NCBI GenBank assembly: GCA_036675815.1
Contig: JAKFEE010000031.1
Location: forward strand, 176,572 to 240,571
DNA length: 64,000 nt
From: JAKFEE01 sp036675815
GTDB taxonomy: Bacteria; Pseudomonadota; Alphaproteobacteria; Rhodospirillales; Magnetospirillaceae
Reading direction: 5' to 3'
The position numbers were made by a program, and so were the translations under genes. Within the stretch, counting starts at the first letter, position 1. Each line of letters begins with the position of its first letter. This document shows positions 8,227 to 18,398 of this stretch, in pieces. The notes beneath the pieces are model-generated. The model was not told where the DNA came from and searched no databases. It worked only from the letters and a program-made list of their open reading frames with translations.

Positions 8227-9240
8227 TCAGCCTGGCCACTCGAGCAGGGCCTGTCGCAGACGCTCGCGGGCGCCGGTGCTGCCCGGCAGGCCGAAGCGCA
8301 ACCAGCGGGGCGCATCGGCGAAGGCGCGGACGAGAATGCCGCGGCTGCCCAGATGCTCGTACAGCCCCCACGCCCGCGGCACCACCACCAGCCGGAACAG
8401 ATCGGTGCCACCCGCTGGCGGCAATCCGACCAGTGACAGCATGTCGTCGAGGGCCACGGCCTCGCCATGCAGGCGCCGCCGCATTGCCCCAATCCACGCC
8501 GGATCGGCGAGCGCCTGCGTCGCCAACGCCAGCGTCGGGCCCGAGACGGCCCACGGCCCGACGGCGCAACGCAACTCCGCCGCCAGGTCGGCGGCGCACA
8601 GGGCGAAGCCCAGGCGCACACCGGCCAAGCCGAAGAACTTGCCGAACGACCGCAACACCACCAGGCCCGGGCGAATATGGCCGCTGAGGCTGAGTTCGGG
8701 GGCGACGTCGGCAAAGGCCTCATCGACCACCAGAAGTCCCTGGCGCTGGTGCAGGGCCTCGGCCAAGGCCAGCAGCCCCTGGGGGTCCCAGCGATAACCG
8801 TCGGGGTTGTTGGGATTGACCACGATCACCACACGGCTGTGGGGGTCGATGGCGTGGCTCTCGACAGTGGCGACGTCATGGCCGGCCGCCGCCCAGGCGC
8901 TGGCATGCTCGCCATAGGTGGGGCCGATCACCGCCACCCGGGTCGGCTCGAACAGGCGCGGCAACCATTGGATCAGCGCTTGGGAACCTGGGCCGGCCAC
9001 CAATGCCGCGGCCTCGGCGACGCCGTAGCAGCGGCGGGCGGCATCGAGCATTGCCTGCTCGGTGTCTTGGCCGGGCAGGTGGTGCCACAGGGGCGCTGCC
9101 AGGGTTGGGATGGGATAGGCGTGGGGATTGATGCCGGTCGACAGGTCCAACCAGCCGTCGCGTGGCCGGCCGAAGCGCGCTTCGGCGGCGGCGATATCGC
9201 CCCCATGCGCGGGAAGATCGAGGGACACACGGCTAGGCAT
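8227..9240 (-). CDS. cobC: Threonine-phosphate decarboxylase (cobalamin side-chain synthesis)
   Basis: A PLP enzyme of 337 residues that makes (R)-1-amino-2-propanol phosphate from L-threonine phosphate for the nucleotide loop of cobalamin (called CobC in Pseudomonas denitrificans, CobD in Salmonella). It opens with the HGGD segment and LDLSTGINPHAYP typical of the family. It has VNPNNPDG (141-148), Asp173 in VVDEAFAD, and the PLP lysine Lys201 in RSFGKFFGLAG. No other cobalamin gene is in the window, and the 86-bp divergent gap upstream is too short for a cobalamin riboswitch. A histidinol-phosphate aminotransferase-like role is less likely given the N-terminal HGGD motif. Confidence 0.85.
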   Translation of the reverse strand: MPSRVSLDLPAHGGDIAAAEARFGRPRDGWLDLSTGINPHAYPIPTLAAPLWHHLPGQDTEQAMLDAARRCYGVAEAAALVAGPGSQALIQWLPRLFEPTRVAVIGPTYGEHASAWAAAGHDVATVESHAIDPHSRVVIVVNPNNPDGYRWDPQGLLALAEALHQRQGLLVVDEAFADVAPELSLSGHIRPGLVVLRSFGKFFGLAGVRLGFALCAADLAAELRCAVGPWAVSGPTLALATQALADPAWIGAMRRRLHGEAVALDDMLSLVGLPPAGGTDLFRLVVVPRAWGLYEHLGSRGILVRAFADAPRWLRFGLPGSTGARERLRQALLEWPG

Positions 9241-9326
9241 GGCAACGGCTTAGCATCAGGTGCGCGTCTTGTCGACGCCCAGCCCGCGTGGCAGCATGCT
9301 TCCTCCCATGAAGGACCCCTATCGGT

Positions 9327-10622
9327 ATGATCGAGTTTGCAATCATCCTTGTCTTGGTCCTGCTCAATGGCGTCTTCGCCCTGTCGGAAATGGCGCTGGT
9401 ATCGGCGCGGCGGGCGCGGTTGCAGGGTCTTGCCGAGAACGGCAGTGCCGGTGCCCGCGCGGCGCTACGTCTGATCGACGATCCTAGCGGCTTTCTGTCG
9501 ACGGTGCAGGTGGGCATCACCGTCATCGGCATTCTGGCTGGCGCCTATGGTGGCGCCACGCTGTCGGCGCCACTCGCCGAATGGCTGGCCCAAGTGCCGA
9601 TGGTGGCGCCCTATGCCGATGGTGCGGCCATCACCATCGTCGTCGTCGGTATCGCCTATCTGTCGCTGATTCTGGGTGAGCTGGTGCCGAAGCGCATCGC
9701 ACTGGTCAGTGCCGAGCGCGTCGCCTCGTGGGTGGCGCGGCCGATGAGCCTGTTGGCGGCGGCGGCGGCGCCGGTGGTGTGGCTGCTCCGCGTTTCCACC
9801 GACGGCGTCTTGAGCCTGCTGCGCGTCCGCCACCTCACGCGCGAGACGGTGACCGAGGAAGAGGTGAAGACGCTGATCGCCGAGGGCACCCAGACCGGCG
9901 TCTTTCATCCGGCGGAGCGCGACATGGTGGAGGGTGTGTTGCGCCTGGCCGACCGCTCGGTGCAGGCGGTGATGACGCCGCGCCCCGAGGTGGTGTGGCT
10001 CGAAGTCGGCGAGGGCATCGAGGCGGTGCGACAGAAGCTGTTGGGGAGCGGCCGCTCGCGCTTTCCCGTGAGTCAGGGCGACATCGACAACGTCGTCGGC
10101 ATCATCGAGGCCAAGGCGCTGCTCGATCGGCTGCTGGCCGGCGAGGCCTTCGATCTCGTCGCCTGCGTCACGCCGCCGCTGGTCGTGCACGAGAACATGA
10201 CCGTGCTGCAACTCCTCGACACGTTCAAACGCAGTTCGGCGCATTTCGGCGTGGTCGTCGACGAATACGGCAGCTTCATCGGTATCGTCACCGTCACCGA
10301 CATCATCGAGGCGATCGCCGGCGAAATCCCCGAGCGTGGCGAGGCGGCGACTCCCGAGGTGACCTATCGCGCCGACGGGTCGATGCTGGTCGACGGCCTG
10401 AAGGGCATCGACGAGGTCGCGCAACTGCTGGGCGGCGGGCTGACCACCGAGGACGACGATTTCCACACCCTTGGCGGCTTCATGATGGCAAGGCTCGGCC
10501 ACGTGCCGGAAACCGGCGAGGTGCTGCCGTGGGGCGACTGGCGCTTCGAGGTCATCGACATGGATGGCCGCCGGGTCGACAAGGTGCTGATCGCCCGCGC
10601 CGATGGCGGTGATGCCGCCTAG
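9327..10622 (+). CDS. CNNM/CBS/CorC-domain membrane protein (hemolysin family)
   Basis: An inner-membrane protein of 431 residues with an N-terminal CNNM (DUF21) domain of three to four membrane segments, including ALSEMALVSARRARL and the LGELVPKRIAL motif. Two CBS repeats follow, around the MTPRPEVVWLE and VVDEYGSFIGIVTVTDIIEAI segments. A C-terminal CorC_HlyC domain (LGGFMMARLGHVPETGE) ends the protein. Family members are implicated in Mg2+ or Co2+ efflux; the hemolysin label is historical. The start ATG at 9327 puts the first membrane segment at once (IEFAIILVLVLLNGVFALSE). Confidence 0.87.
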   Translation: MIEFAIILVLVLLNGVFALSEMALVSARRARLQGLAENGSAGARAALRLIDDPSGFLSTVQVGITVIGILAGAYGGATLSAPLAEWLAQVPMVAPYADGAAITIVVVGIAYLSLILGELVPKRIALVSAERVASWVARPMSLLAAAAAPVVWLLRVSTDGVLSLLRVRHLTRETVTEEEVKTLIAEGTQTGVFHPAERDMVEGVLRLADRSVQAVMTPRPEVVWLEVGEGIEAVRQKLLGSGRSRFPVSQGDIDNVVGIIEAKALLDRLLAGEAFDLVACVTPPLVVHENMTVLQLLDTFKRSSAHFGVVVDEYGSFIGIVTVTDIIEAIAGEIPERGEAATPEVTYRADGSMLVDGLKGIDEVAQLLGGGLTTEDDDFHTLGGFMMARLGHVPETGEVLPWGDWRFEVIDMDGRRVDKVLIARADGGDAA

Positions 10623-10723
10623 CGATTATCCCTCTTTCCAGGCGCCGCTACTGATTAGGGGCAATACCAAGCCGCGCGGGACCATGACAGGGTGGCGATC
10701 GACGGAAACTCCAAGAGGCCAGG

Positions 10724-10954
10724 ATGAGCGACCGGATCAACCTCGCGTTCGAAGTCAAGTTATACAACCGCCAGGTCCGTGAGCAGCTCCGAAAGAACAG
10801 GGGACACGAAGCCTGTGATGATAGCTGGGCCGATCTGACCTCACGGGTCGTCCGCGCGCGCTCGGCCGCCGAAGCGCGGCAGCGGGCGCAGGTGGAATAC
10901 CCGCCGGAACAAGGGTTCGTCATTTCCTCGGTCGCCGCCGTCACGCTGCAGTAA
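10724..10954 (+). CDS. Small hypothetical protein, 76 aa
   Basis: I do not recognise a family. The protein is soluble and charged: MSDRINLAFEVKLYNRQVRE at the start, a polar middle with many Arg and Ala, and a hydrophobic C-terminal strand (GFVISSVAAVTLQ). An AGG-type ribosome site precedes the ATG by a few bases, and the frame shows lower third-position GC noise than antisense shadows. It lies alone between the CNNM gene and the dienoyl-CoA reductase gene. Confidence 0.55.
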   Translation: MSDRINLAFEVKLYNRQVREQLRKNRGHEACDDSWADLTSRVVRARSAAEARQRAQVEYPPEQGFVISSVAAVTLQ

Positions 10955-11049
10955 TTGCGCTTGCCGACGCGCAGGTCGCGCCGGCTGATGCCTCTGCCAT
11001 AGGACGCAAATCGGCCAGAGTCGTCGCCAGTCGAACGGAGGGTGATGCG

Positions 11050-11883
11050 ATGTTCCAGGCCGAGCTGTTGCAGGGCAAGCGCATCCTCGTCACCGGCGGC
11101 GGCACCGGCCTGGGCAAGGCCATGGGCCGGCGCTTCCTCGAACTCGGCGCCGATCTCGCCATCTGCGGCCGGCGCAAGGAGGTGCTGGACGAGACCGCCT
11201 GGGAGTTCGCCGCCGAGTTTGCCGGCGAGGTGACCACCCATGCCCGCGACATCCGCGATCCGGCGCAGGTCGAGGCGATGCTGGAGGAGATCTGGGCGGC
11301 CAAGCCCCTGGACGGGCTGGTGAACAACGCCGCCGGTAATTTCATCGCCCGCACCGAGGACCTGTCGCCGCGCGCCGTCGATGCGGTGCTGGGCATCGTG
11401 CTGCACGGAACCGCCTATGTCACCCTGGGCTGCGGCCGGCGTTGGCTGGCGCAGGGGCGCAGGGCCAGCGTGCTGTCGATCGTCACCACCTATGCCTGGA
11501 CCGGCTCGGCCTACGTGGTGCCGTCGGCCATGGCCAAGGCCGGGGTGCTGGCGATGACCCGCAGCCTCGCCGTCGAATGGGGCGGCCGCGGCGTCCGCCT
11601 CAACGCCGTCGCCCCCGGCCCGTTTCCCACCGAGGGCGCGTGGCAGCGCCTGGTGCCGCGGCCGGAGCTGGCCGCGACGCTGGAGCGCCGCAACCCGCTG
11701 GGCCGCCCCGGCGAGCACGGCGAACTCGCCAACCTGGCCGCCTTCCTGATGTCCGACGGCGCCGGCTACATCAACGGCGACTGCGTCACCATCGACGGCG
11801 GCGACTGGCTCAAGGGCGCCGGCCAGTTCAGCTTCCTGTCCGAACTCGGCGATGACGACTGGCGCGAGATGCGCAAGAAATGA
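11050..11883 (+). CDS. 2,4-dienoyl-CoA reductase-like SDR oxidoreductase (DECR type)
   Basis: A short-chain dehydrogenase of 277 residues. The NADP(H)-binding loop GGGTGLG (16-22), an Arg pair after strand 2 (CGRRKEVL) and NNAAG (92-96) are in place. It lacks the usual YxxxK. Instead Tyr148 and Lys163 are 15 residues apart within TTYAWTGSAYVVPSAMAKAG, the arrangement of mitochondrial DECR1 (Tyr199/Lys214). The NAVAPGPFPTEGAW and PLGRPGEHGELANLAAFLMS segments also fit. It therefore probably reduces 2,4-dienoyl-CoA intermediates during oxidation of polyunsaturated fatty acids. The ATG at 11050 follows a GGAGGG site. No other beta-oxidation gene is adjacent. Confidence 0.85.
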   Translation: MFQAELLQGKRILVTGGGTGLGKAMGRRFLELGADLAICGRRKEVLDETAWEFAAEFAGEVTTHARDIRDPAQVEAMLEEIWAAKPLDGLVNNAAGNFIARTEDLSPRAVDAVLGIVLHGTAYVTLGCGRRWLAQGRRASVLSIVTTYAWTGSAYVVPSAMAKAGVLAMTRSLAVEWGGRGVRLNAVAPGPFPTEGAWQRLVPRPELAATLERRNPLGRPGEHGELANLAAFLMSDGAGYINGDCVTIDGGDWLKGAGQFSFLSELGDDDWREMRKK

Positions 11884-11934
11884 GCCGGATGCGGTCAATG
11901 GTGATCGTTCCCCCATCTCCGTCACTCCCGCGAA

Positions 11935-12195
11935 CGAGCGTGTGAAGGAATCCTTCGGTCATTCCCGCGAAAGCGGGAATCCATTCCGCCGGCTGCACGA
12001 CCTGCGGTGCTCTGGCCGGCATCTCACCACGATTTCGATGCTGAAGCGCCGGCGGAATGGACCCCCGCTTCCGCGGGGCTGACGGAGAAGGGGATTCCTT
12101 CACACGCTCGAACGCGGGAGTCCATTCCGCCGGCGCCGTGGCGGAATCGCGGACTGGATGCCCGCTTCCGCGTCGCTTCCGCAGGCATGACGGGG
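11935..12195. repeat. Nested palindromic repeat element (copy 1 of the GTCATTCCCGCGAAAGCGGG family)
   Basis: Three inverted repeats are nested. The outer 19-bp arms, 11935-11953 and 12092-12110, are exact. Inside, 11958-11980 pairs imperfectly with 12061-12083; these carry the family core ATTCCCGCGAAAGCGGGAAT. The innermost 13-bp arms, 11981-11993 and 12048-12060, are exact. Degenerate half-copies continue to about 12195. The element fills the gap between the convergent dienoyl-CoA reductase and lon genes. Related copies occur at 46884-46975, 48330-48402 and 54545-54773. It resembles REP/BIME or MITE-like repeats; no transposase is present. Confidence 0.8.
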
Positions 12196-12223
12196 GCGAG
12201 GCTTGCTGGGCAACGCCGGTTGA

Positions 12224-14602
<2,379 letters not shown>

Positions 14603-15124
14603 GCGCCCGCCTCCCCAAACCGTTCGAAACGGCCTCCTTGCCACCACCATCGATATGGTCATCGCGCCCGGGATGTTCACCCGCCCAAAATTGCACGGGA
14701 AAACCCCGGGCGACGCCTGCATAAAATGCGAGACAAAAGCGATAAAACGTCAGCGCACCTCAGAAAAGCATCAAATACTGGCAGTAGTAGTTGCATATGA
14801 CCGGCGGCCATAGCCATTATGCTTGTCAGTTAACAGTCGAATGATCGATGCCGACTTTTGGCAATAGTGTTTATGTCTTGGAGATTCGCTGCGCTCCCCG
14901 CCAAAGCGAGCGGCCATCGGGTTCGCTCCGTCGCTCCAGGCGCGGGGATGGAGGCCGGAATGGCAGAGGCGATGCTCGGCTGGCCCGAGACGCCCGGACA
15001 CCCGGCAATCGATACAATTCAGGCCAACAGTAGTGGCGCGAACCTTGCCACGGGCCTGTTTCTCGGGATCGGCATCCAGCCGCCGGCCCTGTCGTTACTT
15101 CAGACATCAAGAGAGAGGAGCACA
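14603..15124. other. Divergent intergenic region between lon and the Cache-domain gene
   Basis: About 520 bp without a convincing gene. The lon-proximal part (14700-14860) is markedly more AT-rich than its surroundings and should hold both promoters. A plus-strand open frame from 14858 runs into the Cache gene but lacks a ribosome site or sensible sequence. I could not recognise a sigma32 promoter by eye. Confidence 0.5.
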
Positions 15125-15580
15125 ATGATTCGTTTGTTCAGAGCACTGCTTGTGTTCATGGCCGTTGCAGCCACCGCCGCACCGGCCGCAGCCGACGAGT
15201 TCGCCACCGCCGACGAGGCGGTGGCCTTGGTGAAGAAGGCCGTGGCTTTCTACGAGGAGCAGGGGCAGGACAAGGCTTTCGCCGCGTTCAAGGCCGACGA
15301 TGGCGGTTTCCAGGTCAAGGACCTCTACATCTTCGCCCAGGACCTCACGGGCATGACGCTGGTCCACAAAAATCCGGGGCTGATCGGCAAGGCCGCCGCC
15401 GGATACAAGGACGCCGAAGGCAAGCTGTTCATGGCCGAGATGATCAAGGTCGCCAACGAGAAGGGCTCGGGCTGGGTCGACTACATGTGGGTCAATCCTG
15501 CCACCAAGAAGATCCAGGCGAAGTCCACCTACGTCGAGCGCGTCGGCGACGTATTCCTGGGCGCTGGAATCTACAAATAA
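15125..15580 (+). CDS. Secreted single-domain Cache protein
   Basis: An exported protein of 151 residues. A signal peptide (MIRLFRALLVFMAVAATAAP, cleaved near residue 23) precedes one small Cache-type (sCache_2) sensor fold: the ATADEAVALVKKAVAFYEEQ helix, YIFAQDLTGMTLVHKNPGLI strands, KVANEKGSGWVDYMWVNP and KSTYVERVGDVFLGAGIY. This domain is usually the periplasmic sensor of chemoreceptors and kinases that bind small organic acids. Here it stands free, immediately upstream of a chemoreceptor gene. A strong AGAGAGGAG ribosome site precedes the ATG at 15125. Confidence 0.85.
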   Translation: MIRLFRALLVFMAVAATAAPAAADEFATADEAVALVKKAVAFYEEQGQDKAFAAFKADDGGFQVKDLYIFAQDLTGMTLVHKNPGLIGKAAAGYKDAEGKLFMAEMIKVANEKGSGWVDYMWVNPATKKIQAKSTYVERVGDVFLGAGIYK

Positions 15581-15586
15581 GCGACT

Positions 15587-15614
15587 GCCGGCCGCCGGCG
15601 GGCCGGCGGTCGGC
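15587..15614 (+). terminator. GC-rich hairpin between Cache gene and chemoreceptor gene
   Basis: Arms 15587-15598 and 15603-15614 (GCCGGCCGCCGG with CCGGCGGTCGGC, one G-T pair) form a 12-bp stem directly after the Cache stop codon. An A-rich rather than T-rich tail follows, so it may lower transcription into the chemoreceptor or stabilise the upstream message rather than stop transcription completely. Confidence 0.45.
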
Positions 15615-15635
15615 AAAAACAACAAGGGGGGATTC

Positions 15636-17336
15636 ATGCTGAGGGCGGTACGGAATCTGTCGATTGCGGTAAAGGTGTTCGTGGCGCCGGCGCTGCTCAT
15701 CCTGTGCATGGCCATTCTCGGCTTCATCTTCAATGCCGGCATCGAGCGGCAGTCGGCGGCGCTGTCGGAACTCTACACCGTCTCGTTTGAGAAGAACCGC
15801 TTCCTCGGCGACGTCAACGCCCGCACCGCCAGCCTCCAGGCCGACCTCTACCGCTTGCTCAATTGGCAGGCAGGCGGCATCGGCGCCGAAAAGATCGCCA
15901 AGGTGGAGTCGCAGATTCGTGGCGAGTTGGCCGCCTTGGCCGATGGCTACGCCGCGTTCCGCAAGCGCTATGCGCCGGTCGACGGCGAGGGGCCGCTGGC
16001 CGAGGCCAGCAGCGAGAAAATCGAGCTCTACCGCAAGTCGGTCGGCGAAGTCCTCGACATGTATTCCATCGACAGCCTCACCGCCCTGGTGATGATGGTC
16101 GACGCCGAGCAGCGCTACGATGACCTCAAGGCGACGCTGTCGGCCCATGGCGAGCTGGTCAAACGCTATAACGGCACGGTCTATGCCGGAGCGGTCGAAG
16201 TGGCCAATACTTCGATGACGGAATATTTCGGCGTCTTGGCCGCGTTCTTGGTGGTGGGCGCCGGCGTGATGGTGCTGATGGCGCGCCTCATTGTCGGCCC
16301 GGTGGCGCAGATGACCGGCGCGATGGACAAGCTGTCGCGCGGCGACCTCGACGTCGACATTCCCGGCCTCGACAACCGCGACGAAATCGGGGCGATGGCG
16401 CGGGCCTTACAGATTTTCAAGGCCAATGCCGAGGACAAGGCGCGCCTCGAGTCCGAGCAGGTGGAGCGCGATCGCCAGGCGGCGGCGGAGCGCCGGCAGA
16501 TGCTCGAGGACATCGCCAACAATCTCGAAACCAGCGTTGCCACGGCCGTGCTGGGGGTGATCGGCGCCGCCGACGAGATCCGTGACACCGCCTCGCGTAC
16601 CGCCGAACGCTCCCAGGCAAGCGGCGGCCGCGCCCTGGCCGTGGGCGAGGCGTCGGAAATGACTAGCGAGCGCGTGGCCACCGTATCGGCGGCGACCCAG
16701 GAGCTGTCAGTGGCGGTGAACGAGATCGGCACTCAGGTGGAACGCGCCACGGGGATTTCGCGAACCGCGGTCGAGCGTATCGACGACGTCGACCAGACGG
16801 TGCGCAGCCTGGCTCAGGCGGCGCAGCAAATCGGCTCGGTGGTGGCCCTCATCGACGATATCGCCAGCCAAACCAACCTGCTGGCGCTGAACGCCACCAT
16901 CGAGGCGGCGCGCGCCGGCGAGGCCGGCAAGGGCTTCGCCGTGGTCGCCCACGAGGTCAAGACCCTGGCCAATCAGACGGCGCAGGCCACCAGCAAGATC
17001 GCCAGCCAGGTATCCGGCGTCCAGCAGGCCACCGAACTGGCGGTGACGGGCATGGGATCGGTGGCCGAGGTCATTCGGCAGGTCGACGAAGTGGCGGCGA
17101 TGATCGCCGCGACCGTCGAACAGCAAGGCGCCGCCACGCAGGACATCGCGCGGCTGGTCTCCGAAGTGGCCGCCGATTCGCAGCAGGTTTCCGATGGCGT
17201 GTCCGAGGTGGCGCGCGCCTCGGCTCACGCCTGCGGCGGCGCCATTCGGGTGATCTGGAGTGCCGATAACCTGGGCGACCTGGTCGACCGCCTCAACGGC
17301 GAGGTCAAGCAGTTCATCGAGAAAATCCGTGCCTAG
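15636..17336 (+). CDS. Methyl-accepting chemotaxis protein
   Basis: A transmembrane chemoreceptor of 566 residues. Membrane segments lie at about 12-33 and 197-219, enclosing a helical periplasmic domain of the four-helix-bundle kind. A HAMP domain follows (217-268, with GPVAQMTGAMDKLSRGDLDV and DEIGAMARALQIFK), then the signalling coiled coil with the conserved hairpin tip DIASQTNLLALNATIEAARA that contacts CheA and CheW. The C-terminus ends FIEKIRA without a CheR/CheB pentapeptide. It lies 55 bp after the secreted Cache gene, which may supply its ligand sensing. No che genes are in the window. Residues just before the C-terminus are atypical but in frame. Confidence 0.92.
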   Translation: MLRAVRNLSIAVKVFVAPALLILCMAILGFIFNAGIERQSAALSELYTVSFEKNRFLGDVNARTASLQADLYRLLNWQAGGIGAEKIAKVESQIRGELAALADGYAAFRKRYAPVDGEGPLAEASSEKIELYRKSVGEVLDMYSIDSLTALVMMVDAEQRYDDLKATLSAHGELVKRYNGTVYAGAVEVANTSMTEYFGVLAAFLVVGAGVMVLMARLIVGPVAQMTGAMDKLSRGDLDVDIPGLDNRDEIGAMARALQIFKANAEDKARLESEQVERDRQAAAERRQMLEDIANNLETSVATAVLGVIGAADEIRDTASRTAERSQASGGRALAVGEASEMTSERVATVSAATQELSVAVNEIGTQVERATGISRTAVERIDDVDQTVRSLAQAAQQIGSVVALIDDIASQTNLLALNATIEAARAGEAGKGFAVVAHEVKTLANQTAQATSKIASQVSGVQQATELAVTGMGSVAEVIRQVDEVAAMIAATVEQQGAATQDIARLVSEVAADSQQVSDGVSEVARASAHACGGAIRVIWSADNLGDLVDRLNGEVKQFIEKIRA

Positions 17337-17342
17337 TCCGGG

Positions 17343-17369
17343 TCCGGCCGGCGCCTGGCGCCGGCCGGA
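17343..17369. terminator. Bidirectional hairpin terminator
   Basis: A 13-bp inverted repeat, TCCGGCCGGCGCC (17343-17355) and its exact complement (17357-17369), lies between the convergent chemoreceptor gene and the 75-aa gene. No T-run is present, so any stop is probably Rho-aided. Confidence 0.55.
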
Positions 17370-17372
17370 AGT

Positions 17373-17600
17373 CTAATCGGTGCCGGGCGCGGTCAGCCGG
17401 CAGTAGCGGCTACGATCGTCGAGAATCGCGGCCGCAATCGTCCGCTTCGAGGCCGGGAAGCCGACCTCGTACAGGCGAACGTGCGGAATGCCCAGCGGAT
17501 CGGTGTAGAGATATTCCACCTGCCAGTCGCGCGCGCCGTTCTGGATGGGCCGGAAGCGATCGCCAATGCGCACGCGGCAGTCTTTCCGATATCTCAGCAT
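17373..17600 (-). CDS. Small hypothetical protein, 75 aa (GDRF type)
   Basis: No known family is recognised. The protein reads as a compact beta-rich fold: CRVRIGDRFRPI, WQVEYLYTDPLGIPHVRLYE, KRTIAAAILDDRSRYCRL. It has no signal peptide or membrane segment. A second gene at 23208-23414 encodes a protein with the same spaced pattern (GDR, W-V, G-P, HVRL, RRF/RYC-L), so the two look like diverged paralogues. It is convergent with the chemoreceptor gene. Confidence 0.65.
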   Translation of the reverse strand: MLRYRKDCRVRIGDRFRPIQNGARDWQVEYLYTDPLGIPHVRLYEVGFPASKRTIAAAILDDRSRYCRLTAPGTD

Positions 17601-17641
17601 TGTTTTCTCACTCCACCGACCACAACCAGCACGTCATACCG

Positions 17642-18025
17642 TCACAGCTGGGTCGCCGCCTCGTCGACGGTGATCACCAGGGCGCCGCGCGCCCAAGGGA
17701 AGGCCGCCTTGGCGCGGTCGGCCAAGGGCCCTTCGGTGACGACGGCGCCGCGCCCCTTGATCACACAGCCCTGCCCCGGCGAGCGCGTCCCGTGGACAGC
17801 ACGCGAGGCGACCATGAGCTGGATGCGGTCGTCACGCTTCAGATTCGTCTCGGTTTGCGCATAGCGGCCGGCGGGCATGATCAGCTGGTCGCCGTCGATA
17901 CCAAGGCGCCGGATATAATCGCCCCAATTGCCGACCAGGTGCGGACCCTCACTGCCCTGGGTGACCAGGGCCACGAATTCGGTGGCCTCGAGCAGTTCGC
18001 GAATGACGCCGTCGAGCGCAGCCAT
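17642..18025 (-). CDS. Pyridoxamine 5'-phosphate oxidase-like FMN-binding protein
   Basis: A protein of 127 residues with the split-barrel flavin fold. LEATEFVALVTQGSEGPHLVGNW is the usual first hairpin. LKRDDRIQLMVASR and a GRGAVVTEGPLADRAK stretch follow. Such proteins bind FMN, F420 or haem; the substrate is unknown and it is not PdxH. The start ATG at 18025 overlaps the stop of a 54-aa gene (ATGA); a GTG three bases upstream is possible. Neighbouring genes suggest a two-gene unit. Confidence 0.75.
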   Translation of the reverse strand: MAALDGVIRELLEATEFVALVTQGSEGPHLVGNWGDYIRRLGIDGDQLIMPAGRYAQTETNLKRDDRIQLMVASRAVHGTRSPGQGCVIKGRGAVVTEGPLADRAKAAFPWARGALVITVDEAATQL

Positions 18026-18189
18026 CACTGCTGCTCCGCGCTGGCCGACGCCTCGGTCGGCTCGGCGGCCGCCGCCTGCTCGCGTGACGTCACCCCCACC
18101 GGGGTGAAACGGATGCTGCCGAGTTGCAGCAGGTGATCGTCGACGCCCAACGCTGCCTGCGCCCGCAGAATGTAATCCCGCTCGCTCAT
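18025..18189 (-). CDS. Small hypothetical protein, 54 aa, coupled to the flavin protein gene
   Basis: A short frame beginning MSERDYILRAQAALGVDDHL, with LQLGSIRFTPVGVTSRE next and an Ala/Glu-rich tail. A good GGAGG ribosome site lies 6-7 nt before the ATG at 18189, and the stop overlaps the start of the flavin-fold gene by 4 nt. That arrangement supports a real, translationally coupled gene. I recognise no family. Confidence 0.6.
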   Translation of the reverse strand: MSERDYILRAQAALGVDDHLLQLGSIRFTPVGVTSREQAAAAEPTEASASAEQQ

Positions 18190-18398
18190 GGTGGCCTCCG
18201 CTCTTTATGGTAATTGCGTACTAAAATACCGTTTACGCCGGCCATTGCGCAACAGGTTCCTTGGGTCATTGGTGATTTTCGTCGAAGCGAAAGGGGTAGC
18301 CGGAGCTGGACGCCATCGACGGGATGAAGCACAATGCCCGCCCTGCCGAATTACGGCCAGCGGCCACCGCCATCACATTTGCCCCTGGGTCGGAGCGC

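Noticed and set aside
8851..9326. Possible cobalamin riboswitch near cobC
   Set aside because: The gap upstream of cobC is only 86 bp and shared with the CNNM gene; no B12-box or long structured leader is visible.
11935..12195. Repeats taken for a CRISPR array
   Set aside because: The repeat units are few, inverted rather than direct, and without regular spacers; no cas gene is in the window.
17200..17336. Possible frameshift near the C-terminus of the chemoreceptor
   Set aside because: Residues AHACGGAIRVIW look odd, but the frame is continuous and the expected end (LGDLVDRLNGEVKQFIEKIR) follows in frame; substitutions explain it.
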